Assembly: GCA_026770025.1 (NCBI GenBank) | Contig: JAMXDE010000031.1 | Coordinates: 620,001-684,000, forward strand | DNA: 64,000 nt | Direction: 5' to 3' | DNA from: Craspedostauros australis | Lineage: Eukaryota > Bacillariophyta > Bacillariophyceae > Mastogloiales > Achnanthaceae | Part shown: positions 20,301 to 30,561 of the stretch, piece after piece | How the letters are laid out: every line of letters begins with the position of its first letter | Numbering within the stretch: position 1 is the first letter of the stretch | Notes under the pieces: generated by a model | Told to the model about the DNA's origin: nothing | The model's input: only the letters and a program-made list of their open reading frames with translations | Database searches by the model: none | Position numbers and translations under genes: made by a program

Positions 20301-22785
20301 GCTCACCTGCATCACAATCCACAGCGTCCACATCTAACAGGCTGGTCCCTCGTACATCAGGCACGCCAGCTTCCGCCACAACAGCATCCAGCGCATCTAC
20401 CTCTGGTCCATCCACTGCTACCACATCCACATCAAATGCATGTGCCTCCAGTAGATCAGAGACTCCAGGCACATTGGCATTCACTGACATGTGCCCGCCA
20501 GACGAAAACACTGCTGCACATGATAACAGAGGTAGCTCAGAGGACAGCACTCCTTTGTCGCCAGCCAACAATGCGGATTCAGCTACAGCAGCCTCAAGAA
20601 ACAGTACCTCCATCCTCCAGCCTGATACACCAAGAGAACGCAACGTACAAGTCGCACCAAGTGGAGAAGGTGATGGCACCATATCGCCCCAGTTGCTGGA
20701 ATTGCAGCAACAGCTTGCAAAGACAGCTTTGCAGGCATGGTTCATGAAGGCCCGGCGTGGCAAATCCAATGCCTACACACGTCTTGGACACGCAAACGAG
20801 GAACCACTGATGAGAGCAGCCATGGACTGCGAACATGTGGGTGGAAGCAACTCAACCATCAAGGCTGCATTTCGCGCTGGCCTTGTCCAGAAACAGAGCA
20901 AAGCCTATGCACGTGCTTCCGTCGATTTCCTGAGCATCGTGGGCGATCCAACCAATGACACACACGATGAGGTATTCATCGTGGAGATGAAGACAAGAAC
21001 AACACAGACAACCAAACTGAAAGAAGAGTCGCATCAGAAGCGTGCGGAGCATGAGCACAATTTCCCAACCAACACCCATCTATATCTGAATGCACAAGAC
21101 GAAAAGTATCGCTCACTCTTCCAGGCAGATGAAGAAATGATTCAGGTGCTTCACCATGCATATGTTTATGGTGTGAGAGGAGCTCTGATTGTGATTGGTA
21201 AGTGCGCCTAGTGGCAAATGCAACACAGGTTCTCCATGTCCTGATGGCTTCGCTTGATTCCGTACCAACCACGCCTTTCTTCTCACGCAACTTTGCATCT
21301 CTATTCCATGACCACTGACTCACATTATCGCTCAAATGGGTGGCAGGAGACAAGAAGGCAAACATCTTGCGCAGTGTAGGAACGAGGTTTTCTCTTGGCC
21401 TCTTGCATCACTATGAGAACGTTCTTGAAGATGTATCCCGATTGCTCTTGGCATTTGCCTACCCCCAAAATTTTCCAGAGGCCGACCAACAGTCCTCCAA
21501 GACACTCCTTGCAGATTTCCTCAAGCTGAACCCAAAGACGAACAAGTTCCGTGGAGCGAGCAAGAACCTGTGGAACCTCACAGCGGATGACCTATTCCAT
21601 CACCAGAAGATTTGGCAAACCTGCCACAACAATCTTGCTTTCCCAGTACCTCCAGTGAAGACCTTCCTCCCCCTGAACTGCGCTGTATGGAACTGCCTGA
21701 AGGGTGGGTCCGACATAACAACAAAACTGATCCGGCAGCACGAAGCGCCCCCGCCCATTGCAACGGTTCAGTGCGTAGCAGTCGGTCGACAGCTACAAAC
21801 CATATTTGTGGTGCTGCACCGATTGATTCAGCACACAACAGAGGCACAATCCGAGCGTGAAATTGGAACAGACCACACAGACACCATTGAACACTACCGC
21901 AACAGAGCAAATCATGAGTGGAGTGTGAACAGGTCGATGGGACGAATCATCGCCCGGTTGCGCAAGTTGCTCGCAGTCGCGGCTGCAGACAAAAGAAAGA
22001 GCAAGAAACAAAAGGGAGGCACGGAGATGGTGGTCCACAAAACTGTTATCATTCCAGCAGGCGTACCAGCCGTCGAAGATGGCAAGATGCAACCACAGGG
22101 ATCTCCCCAAAGACCATCAAAAGTGAAAGGAATTCTTGCCAGCCTATCCACGATGGAGTCCGAGGAGGAGATCAAGATGACCAAACGGTTGCGGCAGGGT
22201 GAGCATGCAGCAAGATACTGTCCAGATGTGAGGGGGACCTGTGTTGTCTGTTCAGCACGTACACACTGGATCTGTCCAGGATGCAACTTGTATGCATGCG
22301 GATACATTGAACCTGACAAACAGGAGTGGCTTGCAAAATGTGGCATTGCCCCAACTGTGGCACTAAGAAATATCGCAAAGGGAGCGGACGCAATCATTAT
22401 TCAGAACTCCTGCCATCGAATTGTGCACCAGGAGCCCGTGGAATGGGCAGAGAAGGTAAAGGCCCAGCGTCAACGGGAAAAAGCCATGACAATGAACGCT
22501 TCTATCAGTGCAAGCGCAGACGAGACAACCACCGCAGCAACAGAAGCAGCCACAGAGATAGGAAGAGAGATGAGAAACAAAAGCAAAGACGATGCCAACG
22601 GCGAAGCAACCACTGCTGAGACAAACCAAGCAAACGCAGCCACAAGAATTAGCCCAAGGGCACCTGTCTTGAATCTGGAAGCAGCAATACAGGCTGCACA
22701 CAGGGCAGCTGCCGAAGCCAGGATCCAAAGCAGAGACACAGAGGTCATAACTCATGGTCTGCGCGGAAGGAAGCGGAAACGATGA
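17368..22785 (+). CDS. PiggyBac-like transposase fused to a PD-(D/E)XK nuclease-like domain
   Basis: Three exons (17368-18365, 18460-21197, 21347-22785) join in frame into about 1,724 residues. An in-frame ATG at 17218 is an alternative start, but the acidic tail after 17368 looks like the true N-terminus. Both introns (94 and 149 bp) have GTAAGT donors. The DDE-like core holds CVITLDDDKVHSHSKG (about 300-314), then ILIMMDRGFIDLKLVQRLL with GTHKR (about 380-405), matching the piggyBac pattern of a DRxxxS-type block before GTxxxR, and YRDNGKVVLTVST, like its W-DNK-V-LST block. The third acidic residue is uncertain (perhaps DAIDQ). A Ser/Thr-rich linker of about 250 residues follows. Then come EE (about 1113), SVDFLSIV (Asp about 1154) and FIVEMKTR (about 1174-1176), a PD-(D/E)XK signature. 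The C-terminus has a zinc-like cluster C-X6-C-X2-C-X7-C-X2-C-X4-C (about 1537-1565) and a basic GRKRKR end. Confidence 0.75.
18366..18459 (+). other. Intron 1 of the transposase gene
   Basis: The donor CCAGG|GTAAGT and the acceptor CAACACAG|TCC bound 94 bp. Joining gives N-R-P-G-P-V-A-I-A in one frame and links the first DDE block to the second. Confidence 0.8.
21198..21346 (+). other. Intron 2 of the transposase gene
   Basis: The donor GATTG|GTAAGT and the acceptor GGTGGCAG|GAG bound 149 bp. The phase-1 join gives L-I-V-I-G-D-K-K. It lies just after the nuclease-like domain, so the domain is fused to the C-terminal part only by splicing. Confidence 0.78.
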
Positions 22786-23032
22786 TACACAATACATATA
22801 ATGCACACTGATGTATTCCATGCACAAGCGGCTTGCAAGGATGACTGTGGCATAACAGTAGAGAAAGACAATACAATGCAGGGTTGAGTCAGTGTTGATC
22901 GCTGTTATTGTAGGGATGGCGAGAGCAGTTGTGGAAGGAAAGAATGGAGGAGGTGCGTCTCAATGCAAAATCGCTGTGTGCACAAGTTTACACGCAACAA
23001 CACGAAGAATCCAAAAAATGTGACAGGGTGGT

Positions 23033-23221
23033 GTGGTCAAAGTAGTCTTTTCTCAGATGAGCAAAATTCGACTACTTTTTTTGTGGTCGTAAGTGGACTC
23101 CTCAGTCCACTTACGGTAACTGGATTGAGGAGTCCACTTACGAGGCCCAAAAATGCAAGGGGGCCGTAAGTGGACTCACCAGTCCACTTACGAAAACGCC
23201 CACACAAAATTTTCCTCACGG
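23033..23221 (-). repeat. Right terminal inverted repeat with three palindromic units
   Basis: This is the inverted partner of 16920-17108. Palindromic 26-mers lie at 23089-23114 (perfect), 23116-23141 (arm mismatches) and 23166-23191 (perfect, with a different 4-nt centre). The outermost bases read CCTCACGG before the ATAT duplication. Spacing of the units differs slightly from the left end. Confidence 0.85.
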
Positions 23222-23225
23222 ATAT
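23222..23225. repeat. Target-site duplication ATAT, right copy
   Basis: This is the partner of 16916-16919. The last base overlaps the first base of the mariner-type terminal repeat, and the central TA coincides with that element's own TA target. Confidence 0.6.
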
Positions 23226-23262
23226 TCCTCCGTTCCGAAATGATTGCAACTTATCGTTTTTG
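23225..23262 (+). repeat. Mariner-type terminal inverted repeat, left
   Basis: 38 bp match the reverse complement of 38223-38260 with a single difference (position 32). The sequence begins TTCCTCCGTTCC next to TA. Confidence 0.75.
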
Positions 23263-24154
23263 TCATCGGTTCGACGCCGTGTCGTAGTGCCCAACTTTGG
23301 GAGCTGCGGGAGACCAATTTCCCAGTCGCCTCCCACCCTGGTCTGACGCATCCTTGTTGGCCTTCGGTACCCATCGCAGTATCATCAATAGTTGATGTAC
23401 CAATGTATGTAGATACATTATGAAACGTACCATAAAAACAGAGGACAGCATCTCCACATTTAGACTGCTTGTCTGGCGCCATGCCTCCGCGTTTCTGTCA
23501 TTGAAACACTGTGCAAGAGTTGGTTCGTGTGCTTTCACGTGTCCGAATGGTCGGAAGGTTAATTCTTATCGTGACATCACACTCTGTTCCGTAAGTCCAA
23601 ATCATCCTCCGGTTTCACAGGCGAAATACAACATGGTACAACACGCGAAGAACGACGCAATGACAAAATCACGAAACATCGATTTTCTGTTTGACATGTA
23701 ATTTGTGTTCACAAGTACGCAATCGATATTTGTTTGAAAGGAAACGTGAGAACTTCCCTCGTGTTGTGGACATCGGTGTCTTCGTGACCTGTCGCAGACA
23801 TCATTGCGTTCCCACCAAATAAGAACTTTGACATAACGCCACGACCCAACCGGCCAATCATGATGGTCAGTTCATGCAATGCCATAGTTATGGTTGACTG
23901 ATGACGCCATCGGGCTTCCGAAGGGTTTGTCCAACACGTCACGTTGGTCGTGTTGTGAATTTTCCTTTTCCGTTTTTACGTTTCGAAGCACAATTTTTTG
24001 GTGTTGTCGTTGTGGATGCGACTCAACAACGTGATTTCTGACTGATTGCTGGACTCATCCATTTCCCGAATCGTGCAATTCTCGTGTTGTATTTGTACTA
24101 AATGGTTTATTATTCCTGCAAAATGCCTGGCGTCGTCCAATTGTTGTTTGAATT
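23263..24154. other. Left interior remnant of the mariner-type element
   Basis: About 890 bp contain only short frames. None could be assigned confidently to a transposase, although its position between a mariner-type end and the inserted copia says that is where one would lie. Confidence 0.4.
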
Positions 24155-24295
24155 TGTCAGTATCGTGAGTGTGCGGTGTGTATGATTTGGTGCTGATGAT
24201 GGATTCAAGACTACGGAGCTGTGATGTTGTTTGTTGTGTCAGCTATTGCTGCTGCCAATGATGTCTGTCATTGTACATGTGTACAGATGCCAACA
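24155..24295 (-). repeat. Probable 3' LTR of the old copia element
   Basis: About 141 bp read from TGTCAGTATCGTGAGTGTG to ATGCCAACA and align with 37670-37806 with many substitutions and small indels. A G-rich tract (GGGGGTG on the minus strand) abuts its inner edge, as a polypurine tract would. The repeat begins TG and ends CA. Confidence 0.55.
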
Positions 24296-24525
24296 CCCCC
24301 ATGCTTGTGGTAGCTAGTGGAACCAATTCACTCTTTCATACAGAGAAGACTGGGATCACCACACTCCACTGGCGGCATTCACCGGCGAACGTAGAATGAT
24401 GGAATACATCCCATGAGTAGGTCCGTATGTCAAAATAACAGAATCACAGGCATCTGCTTGTTGCACAGATCTGAAGCATTGGGGTTGGATGCCACATCAG
24501 CGATGAGGATGAGATCTCTGCCCAC

Positions 24526-24945
24526 TCAATCGCAGACCGCAAATGTGTGTATATCGATATGCCTGGAGTTCCTTGGCGGTTGGTTGGCGTTTGCCATCAT
24601 TCTGGCACCTCGGTTGTCCTTGTAGATAAGTATGGCATGCTGTTGGCACACACTGATCTCGTCCAGGAGTGACCAAAGCCAGAGCGCCATCTTGCCATTG
24701 TCGCCAGTGGCAATGAACTTGGCTTTAGAGGTATTGAGAGAAATGGCGGGTTGGACGTGGGCTTTCCACGCGACAGCAGGGCCGCCAAGAAGCAACGCAA
24801 TGCCACAGGTGGATTTACGACACCTTGTATCAGCACCCCAATCGGCGTCCATGCATACATGTAGCAAAGTTGCCTGGATGGTGGCCTGGTCCGTTGGGCT
24901 GTGGCGCTTGTTGTTGGCAGGCAAGAGGTGTTTCAGTGCTGGCAC
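24526..24945 (-). pseudogene. RNase H fragment of the old copia element
   Basis: The segment shows the copia RNase H pattern DADWGAD, STCGIALLLGG, then KDNRGARMMAN and RHIDIHTF. It is a fossil fragment at the 3' end of the old element, followed closely by the G-rich tract and the LTR. Confidence 0.7.
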
Positions 24946-26731
24946 ATCTGCAAGCTGCGGAACAGGAGACTGTCACCAGTAGGTGATCCCAAAGTCCCTG
25001 GTGGATGCAACATACCTGAAGAGGTAGTTGACGGCTTTGTAGTGTACACGTGCAGGGTTCATCAAGACTTGGCTCAGCTTCACCACAGAGAAGGAGATGT
25101 CAGGACGACAGGAAACCATGGCCCAGATGAGCTTGCCAATGGCTCAGTGGTAGCTGAAGGACTTGGATTGCAGACCATGATGCTTGGCTTCCATGTTGGG
25201 TAAGACTGCCTGATCCAATTGCCACACACACATCCATTGTCTGCGCGCATGGGTAGGCGTTGTGTAGACTTCAATCAATGCCAATCGTGTCGCCAGAGCA
25301 CCTTGTCGATGTATGTGGAGCAGTGCTCATTCACATGTCGTCAGGCCTGAGTGAGATCCAGTCCATTGTAGTGTGCAAACAGACCGTACCAAGTGATGGG
25401 ATGGTTCAGCCAAGCATCAAGCATGTCACAGAACTCCTCATAAAAGGTCTCATCCTTGGTTGCCACCGCAAAGTTTTCCACCTGCCAGGGCATGTATGCA
25501 TTGTGGGCGTGAAGGTTTCCAATGTGCAAACATGGTGCTTGAGTTGTTGTGTGAACCCCATGTCCTTGAGTAGCTGATTGGTATGTGGACTCTGCTGTAG
25601 CGGTGCTTCAGGATGCTCTGTAGATTCTTGAGAAAAGCACAACCATGTGTTGACCCAGAGCAACGTCATGATTGTGCTTCCACTAGCTGCGGAACTGATC
25701 ATCAATTTGCATGTAGTGATGTTGTGCACTGGCAGGTGCTTTGGCGACTGCATTCGCGATGTCAGCTCTGTACATGAGCAGTCCTTGCACTTTAACGATG
25801 GCCACCAAGATGCGGAACTCCATGAGGTCGGGAGTAGCAGCATATGTGTGACCAAAGATGTGCACATTGCCACCCCAGGTGGACCCATCACAAATGGCAC
25901 AAGCTTTTTACAGTTGCTCTCTTGCGTCTATACGACGTAGAACCAAACCCAGTTGAAGACCGTTGCGCCTGGTAGTGCCTCGATGAGCTCGCGGAACATG
26001 CCTTAGTGATGGCATTGCTCCATTTTCTTGAGTTTGACTTATTGCTCCTCATCTCAATCATCGCGCTGGAGCAGTTTGCGCCAGGTGAGCTTCAGAGCAG
26101 CCTCCACTTGACATGCAGTTGGTGAGATGTGATCGAGGATGGAGCCAATATGCCCAAGTTGGTCAAAGTACATTTGTGGAACACCGTGCTGTGTGAGGGA
26201 GTTTCAAACATCGTCGAATGCAGAGACCGCGTCGCTCGCATCCAGTACAGCCTGGGTGAGATCCGGCAGCAAGCAGATATCATGGTCGCCGATGGCCAGC
26301 AAGTAGGCGCTCTTGAGCCAGGATCTCCACCGCAGAATGCGCACTGCAGTCGAGCTTGGCTTGCATTGTGTGGGATGCAGACGCCCTCAGAGCTCATCAG
26401 GCACAAATTCCAACCCTGCAGTTGGAATGCTGTCAGAGAGGTGGATGTGCTCATGGAATACCCTTTGGTAGGGATCCACAGTCATGCGCATGATGTAGGC
26501 ACTGTCAACACCGTCAACAGAGCATGCTGCTGCAGCTGCATGGAACATGTCATTGTCATGTGTACTGTAGTTGGCGCACTTGATAGGAAGGCATACGACC
26601 ATCTGTCTTGGCTTTCTCAGCACCTTAACCATGTATGCCATTGCCATTGTGAGACAGTTGAAACCCAAGGTTGAGCAGAAGTTGTGGTCCTGGTGGACGT
26701 TCATGGACAGAGAAGTGGGCCTCATCGAAGA

Positions 26732-27136
26732 TTAGGTTGCCAGTGGTCTTGATATGCCCCGGATCCAAGTTGAAATATTCTTGGAGCGAGGGTGTGGCAG
26801 TATGACCAACAAAGATGCCGTTGTAGGTGTGGATGTCCAGCTTTGCGGCGGGATGGCCAGGCTTGCACACAACCACTCTGGAACCAAGACTTGCAGGTGG
26901 CTCAGGTTGGGCTTGATGCCATGCGGAAGCTGGTATGGAGTGGTGTTAATGATGGAGTGCCAAAGCTTATTCTTGACATACACTGCATGTGCAAGGGCAT
27001 GAACCTGGAACTTGGGATGCAGGCCTGAGGAGTACATCAGCGATCTGGCCATCACACCAAAGGTGCGGTTGATTCCCTCGACCTTGCCATTCATCCAAGC
27101 GCATCTGGCCCCAGTAGGTTCCAGAGTGTATCCCAC
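26732..27136 (-). pseudogene. Integrase fragment of the old copia element
   Basis: It contains the integrase C-terminal-core pattern W-NGKVEGINRTFGVMARSL followed by YVKNKLWHSIINTTPYQLPHG, as in copia integrases. It is a fossil piece, decayed on both sides. Confidence 0.65.
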
Positions 27137-28109
27137 AGACCGGACGACCTCCTGGAAGGCACTCGATCATGCAAGTTCGCCACCAGTGTCGACCCTCACC
27201 GCCTTGCAACCATCCTTGCAACCATCCTTGCAACCAAACTCACAAAGCAGGTTGGCAAACATGTCCACAGGTGGGATATGGTCTTGGTAGGGGAACACCT
27301 AAGTGTACCAAGTGCACGCATCAATGACAAGAAAGTACGAGTGTACCCTTCAAGAGGCTGCACCACCTGTTTGACTTGGCAGAGTTGCGCAACAACTCCT
27401 GTCCGTACTGAGGATCGGACGACCACATGAAACCGTAGTCAGAGTTAGGATTCGGGCGTAGTCGGCGCGAATCGGTGGAGGATGCCTCTTGGATCTGCCG
27501 GCTTTGGGATAGCTGTGTGATGCAGTTCAAGAGAGGTGTGCTGATTGAAGAGTTAACTGTAACGATGAGTAGGAGAGTGCTTTGTAGCTAATCCTTGTCT
27601 GTTTATTATGAGTTAGCTTGTGGCGTTAGTAGGGTGAAGAAACGATGTCACACAACTTGGCGAGACCCTGCACTGATGTACTTGGTTCAGTGCTACAGGG
27701 TAGGTAGTCATTACAGTGCCTTGCTCTCCATACATGTAGACACACTGCAGTGTAGGTCATGACACTTGGTAGTGACGGTCATGAAGCAGTGGCTGTGGTT
27801 GGAGCTGACCCTCGGATTCCATTGCTTGAGTTGAAGCAGGTTGGATACACGCGTCAGGACTACGGTAGTGGTGCAGTAGTCATCAGCATGGAGGGAATCG
27901 AGGTATGTTGTAGTAAAAGGATCTGAGGAGCATATAGTTCCCAAGGTGGGTTGTGAGTTAGGTCGGTCATGTTTGAGTCATGATGGATTCGTGAATGGAG
28001 GAGAGAAAGGAGGAGAACAGATTTGGTGGTCGATCAAGTCGGAAGATTTCGCGCCAAAACATGAATTTCTCCCATCTGGTTGATACCGTGTCCGGTAATA
28101 GTCTGTCCC

Positions 28110-28544
28110 TCATTGAATCTCAACTGTCAGCATGGAATCTTGCGAGAGTGGAGGGAATAGGGCTGCCATCTTAAGGTCCTTGAGGATCTGTCTGACACTG
28201 GGCTTGGCTGCATGTAGCACAATGCTGCATTGGATGTGCACAGTGGCGAGGAGGCCTGGAATACCAGAACAGTGCATATGGAGCCACTTCATGTATGACA
28301 TACTAGCGCAACCCAGGCACATATGCCAGAGCTCTGCGCTGAGTGCAGGCGGTGCACGCTGGACAGCGAACACAGCCAGCTTGACATCACCATCGGTATT
28401 GAAGAAGTAGAGTCCATTGCGACGACGCATGGGCGCATCAATGGAACAGCTGCGGCCATGGAAGGAGAGAACAGCCCCTGATGGACCGTCATGGAGCACA
28501 TAGCACACAAAGTCATTGTCCTGCTGGCGAACAATGGCCTGCAA
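28110..28544 (-). pseudogene. Gag-pre-integrase fragment of the old copia element
   Basis: It contains LWHMCLGCASMSYMKWLH, matching the LWHxRLGHxS pattern of the gag-pre-integrase domain. It is a fossil piece in the expected order between protease and integrase. Confidence 0.6.
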
Positions 28545-28966
28545 CGAGACAACATCTCAACCAGATCAGGGCAGAGCATTGTGTTGGCCTAAATCACTCC
28601 ACCACACGAGCTGGGAATGGTGAGAGTGCTTTCTCTCTAGCATAGCATACAGGCCGCACTGGCATTGGCTGCAGCCAGTGGGACAAAATTGGTGTACCAC
28701 TGATAGTCTTGGAGGATAGACCAGTCAGGCACAGCACTGACGTTTGCGCAAGGATAGGATTCCCCCACATTGTCTATAGGGTTCCATGCATGCACCGTAC
28801 TTCCAGAAGATGGGGCAAGTGAACAGCGCAAGTGTGGGCAACTACAAAGGTGGCCAGCTTCAACAGAGTGATCTCTGGAGGGACAGACTGTGTGAGCGAG
28901 GGCACTTCATCACGTGGATGTCTTGTCCATGTCCTGCTAGTGCTTGGCAATAAAATATGCTGTTCG

Positions 28967-29382
28967 TCAAGGATTGCACCCAATCCTCACCAGCGGACCA
29001 AAATCGTGTTTGAGGGCATCCTGAATCGCATCAGACAAGATGAGATCAGAGAAGTCACTGTCACCATGGTTCCTGAAGCGCTGTAGAGCATGAGCAGTTG
29101 CCTTTGATCTGTTGCAACCAAAGTGGGTGCAATAGCTTTTGTGAATCTTGTTGGTCTTGTCAGGATGCTCTTGCACAAAGTGCATGAGATGGGTGGTGCG
29201 CCCAAAGGCTTTGCACGTACATGCCTTGTATCCCATGTAGCAGCATGCTTCGCAGAAGGCATCCAGATTTGGCTTGTAGAAGGTATTGTGCTGCCTGCGC
29301 AGCCAACTGTTGTCCTGTCAGTCACCTCGTCCGCCACAACTACTGTGGGTTGGAGTGCAGTGGGCCTTGAGTGAAACAGCAC
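28967..29382 (-). pseudogene. Gag zinc-binding-like fragment of the old copia element
   Basis: This is a Cys/His-rich stretch (CTCKAFGRTTHLMHF, KSYCTHFGCNRSKATAH) at the position expected for gag and its nucleic-acid-binding region. It is a fossil piece, and the assignment rests mainly on order. Confidence 0.4.
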
Positions 29383-30003
29383 TGCCAGGGGGATCTACAA
29401 TTCTTGGGCAAGCTGCTCGACATGCAGATTGAAAGGCAGTGCATTGGGCGATGTCACAGTGCGCAGCATGGTGTGGTAATGCTCCAGCATGTACCCGTGC
29501 TCATGCAGATCCTCGAGAGAGATAGGACTCAGGTTGAGGTTGGAGACAGAGCGGTGGAAGACAAGTCCCTTAATGTGCGGGAAGCCAAGCAGCTTCATAG
29601 CAAAACTCAACAGAGCCTTCAAAGGCCAGCTGAGAGTTCACATGCTGCTGCGCAGTGTTGAAAGCGTTGGTGAGCACTTTGTGGAGGAGCATGTACGCAG
29701 AGAGCTGGTGTTGTAGGACATCAAAAACTGCTAGCATACTTGAGCCGGATAGTGGGATGGTCAGGATTGATGATTCCCTTGCCCTGGAGCTTGTCTAACA
29801 GCTTGCAGCTCATGGAGAAGACACAAGAGCCATGGACCTTCCTGGGAATCACTGCTGTGCTGGGGTACAACAAATCCAATGAGCAAAAGAGGACATCCAC
29901 CAATACCACAGCAGCATGGAGCTGCGCGTACCACAAGAAGACTTGGTCGAGTGTATCATCCGCAAGCTTGATCTGCTGTCAATCCTGCGCCTGCGATGCA
30001 CCA

Positions 30004-30536
30004 TGTTATCTCGTTATTGTACACAGCGAAATCACACGAGTCCTTCAAGAGAGATCAAGTCTTTCAGGACGAGGGTGACAAGCTGGTGAGTGAAGACACT
30101 GTTTGGGTTGAGTGACTTCTGTTCTTATGTTATCTTCATTGAGTTGTATCTCATGTTGTTGTCTTCAAGGTCAGCTCTCAGTCATTGCACCTCGAATCCG
30201 ATCTTGTTCTGATGTGGAGATGACCCATGATGTGGCGATGATGTCTTCTGTGTCGACGTCACTCATCACCGTTCCATGGCTCTGTCGATTCCACATTCCA
30301 TTGATGATGCTTGAAGTCATCGAGTGTGTTGTCATTTCAGGTTTAGTTGGGAAGTATATCAGGTCGAATTGGGCATCACATGTTTGCCGGGCGATGGCCA
30401 GACCGAATCTCTGATGTTCTCCCTAGTGTGTCCCTCTTATGCCGAAAATCATGTGTCGGAGTAAAGCATCGTTTCAGCACATACCAGGACAGACTAATCA
30501 GAAAACGAATCAGGTGAATAAAGCGTTGTGCTAATA
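30004..30536 (-). repeat. 3' LTR of the young copia element
   Basis: 533 bp, from TGTTATCTCG to GTGCTAATA, are the same as 36292-36824 by eye. On the element's own strand it begins TATTAG and ends ATAACA. Confidence 0.92.
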
Positions 30537-30561
30537 CTCCCCGAAACGTATCTTTTCGCAG

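Larger units (their letters stand above)
16920..23221 (+). mobile_element. PiggyBac-like cut-and-paste transposon with palindrome-array ends
   Basis: The element is 6,302 bp and is bounded by inverted repeats starting CCGTAAGGAA (left) and CCGTGAGGAA (right, reverse complement). A 4-bp direct repeat ATAT lies outside each end. The 189-bp terminal inverted repeats contain iterated 26-bp palindromes. One spliced gene fills most of the interior. Element length, TIRs, a 4-bp palindromic duplication and the transposase motifs fit a piggyBac-related DDE family. The target is ATAT rather than the TTAA of classical piggyBac. The coding frame is open through both predicted splices, so the copy looks complete. 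Confidence 0.82.

Noticed and set aside
23709-23942. Minus-strand 77-codon frame as a mariner transposase piece
   Set aside because: Position is right, but no catalytic or helix-turn-helix motif could be read with confidence.
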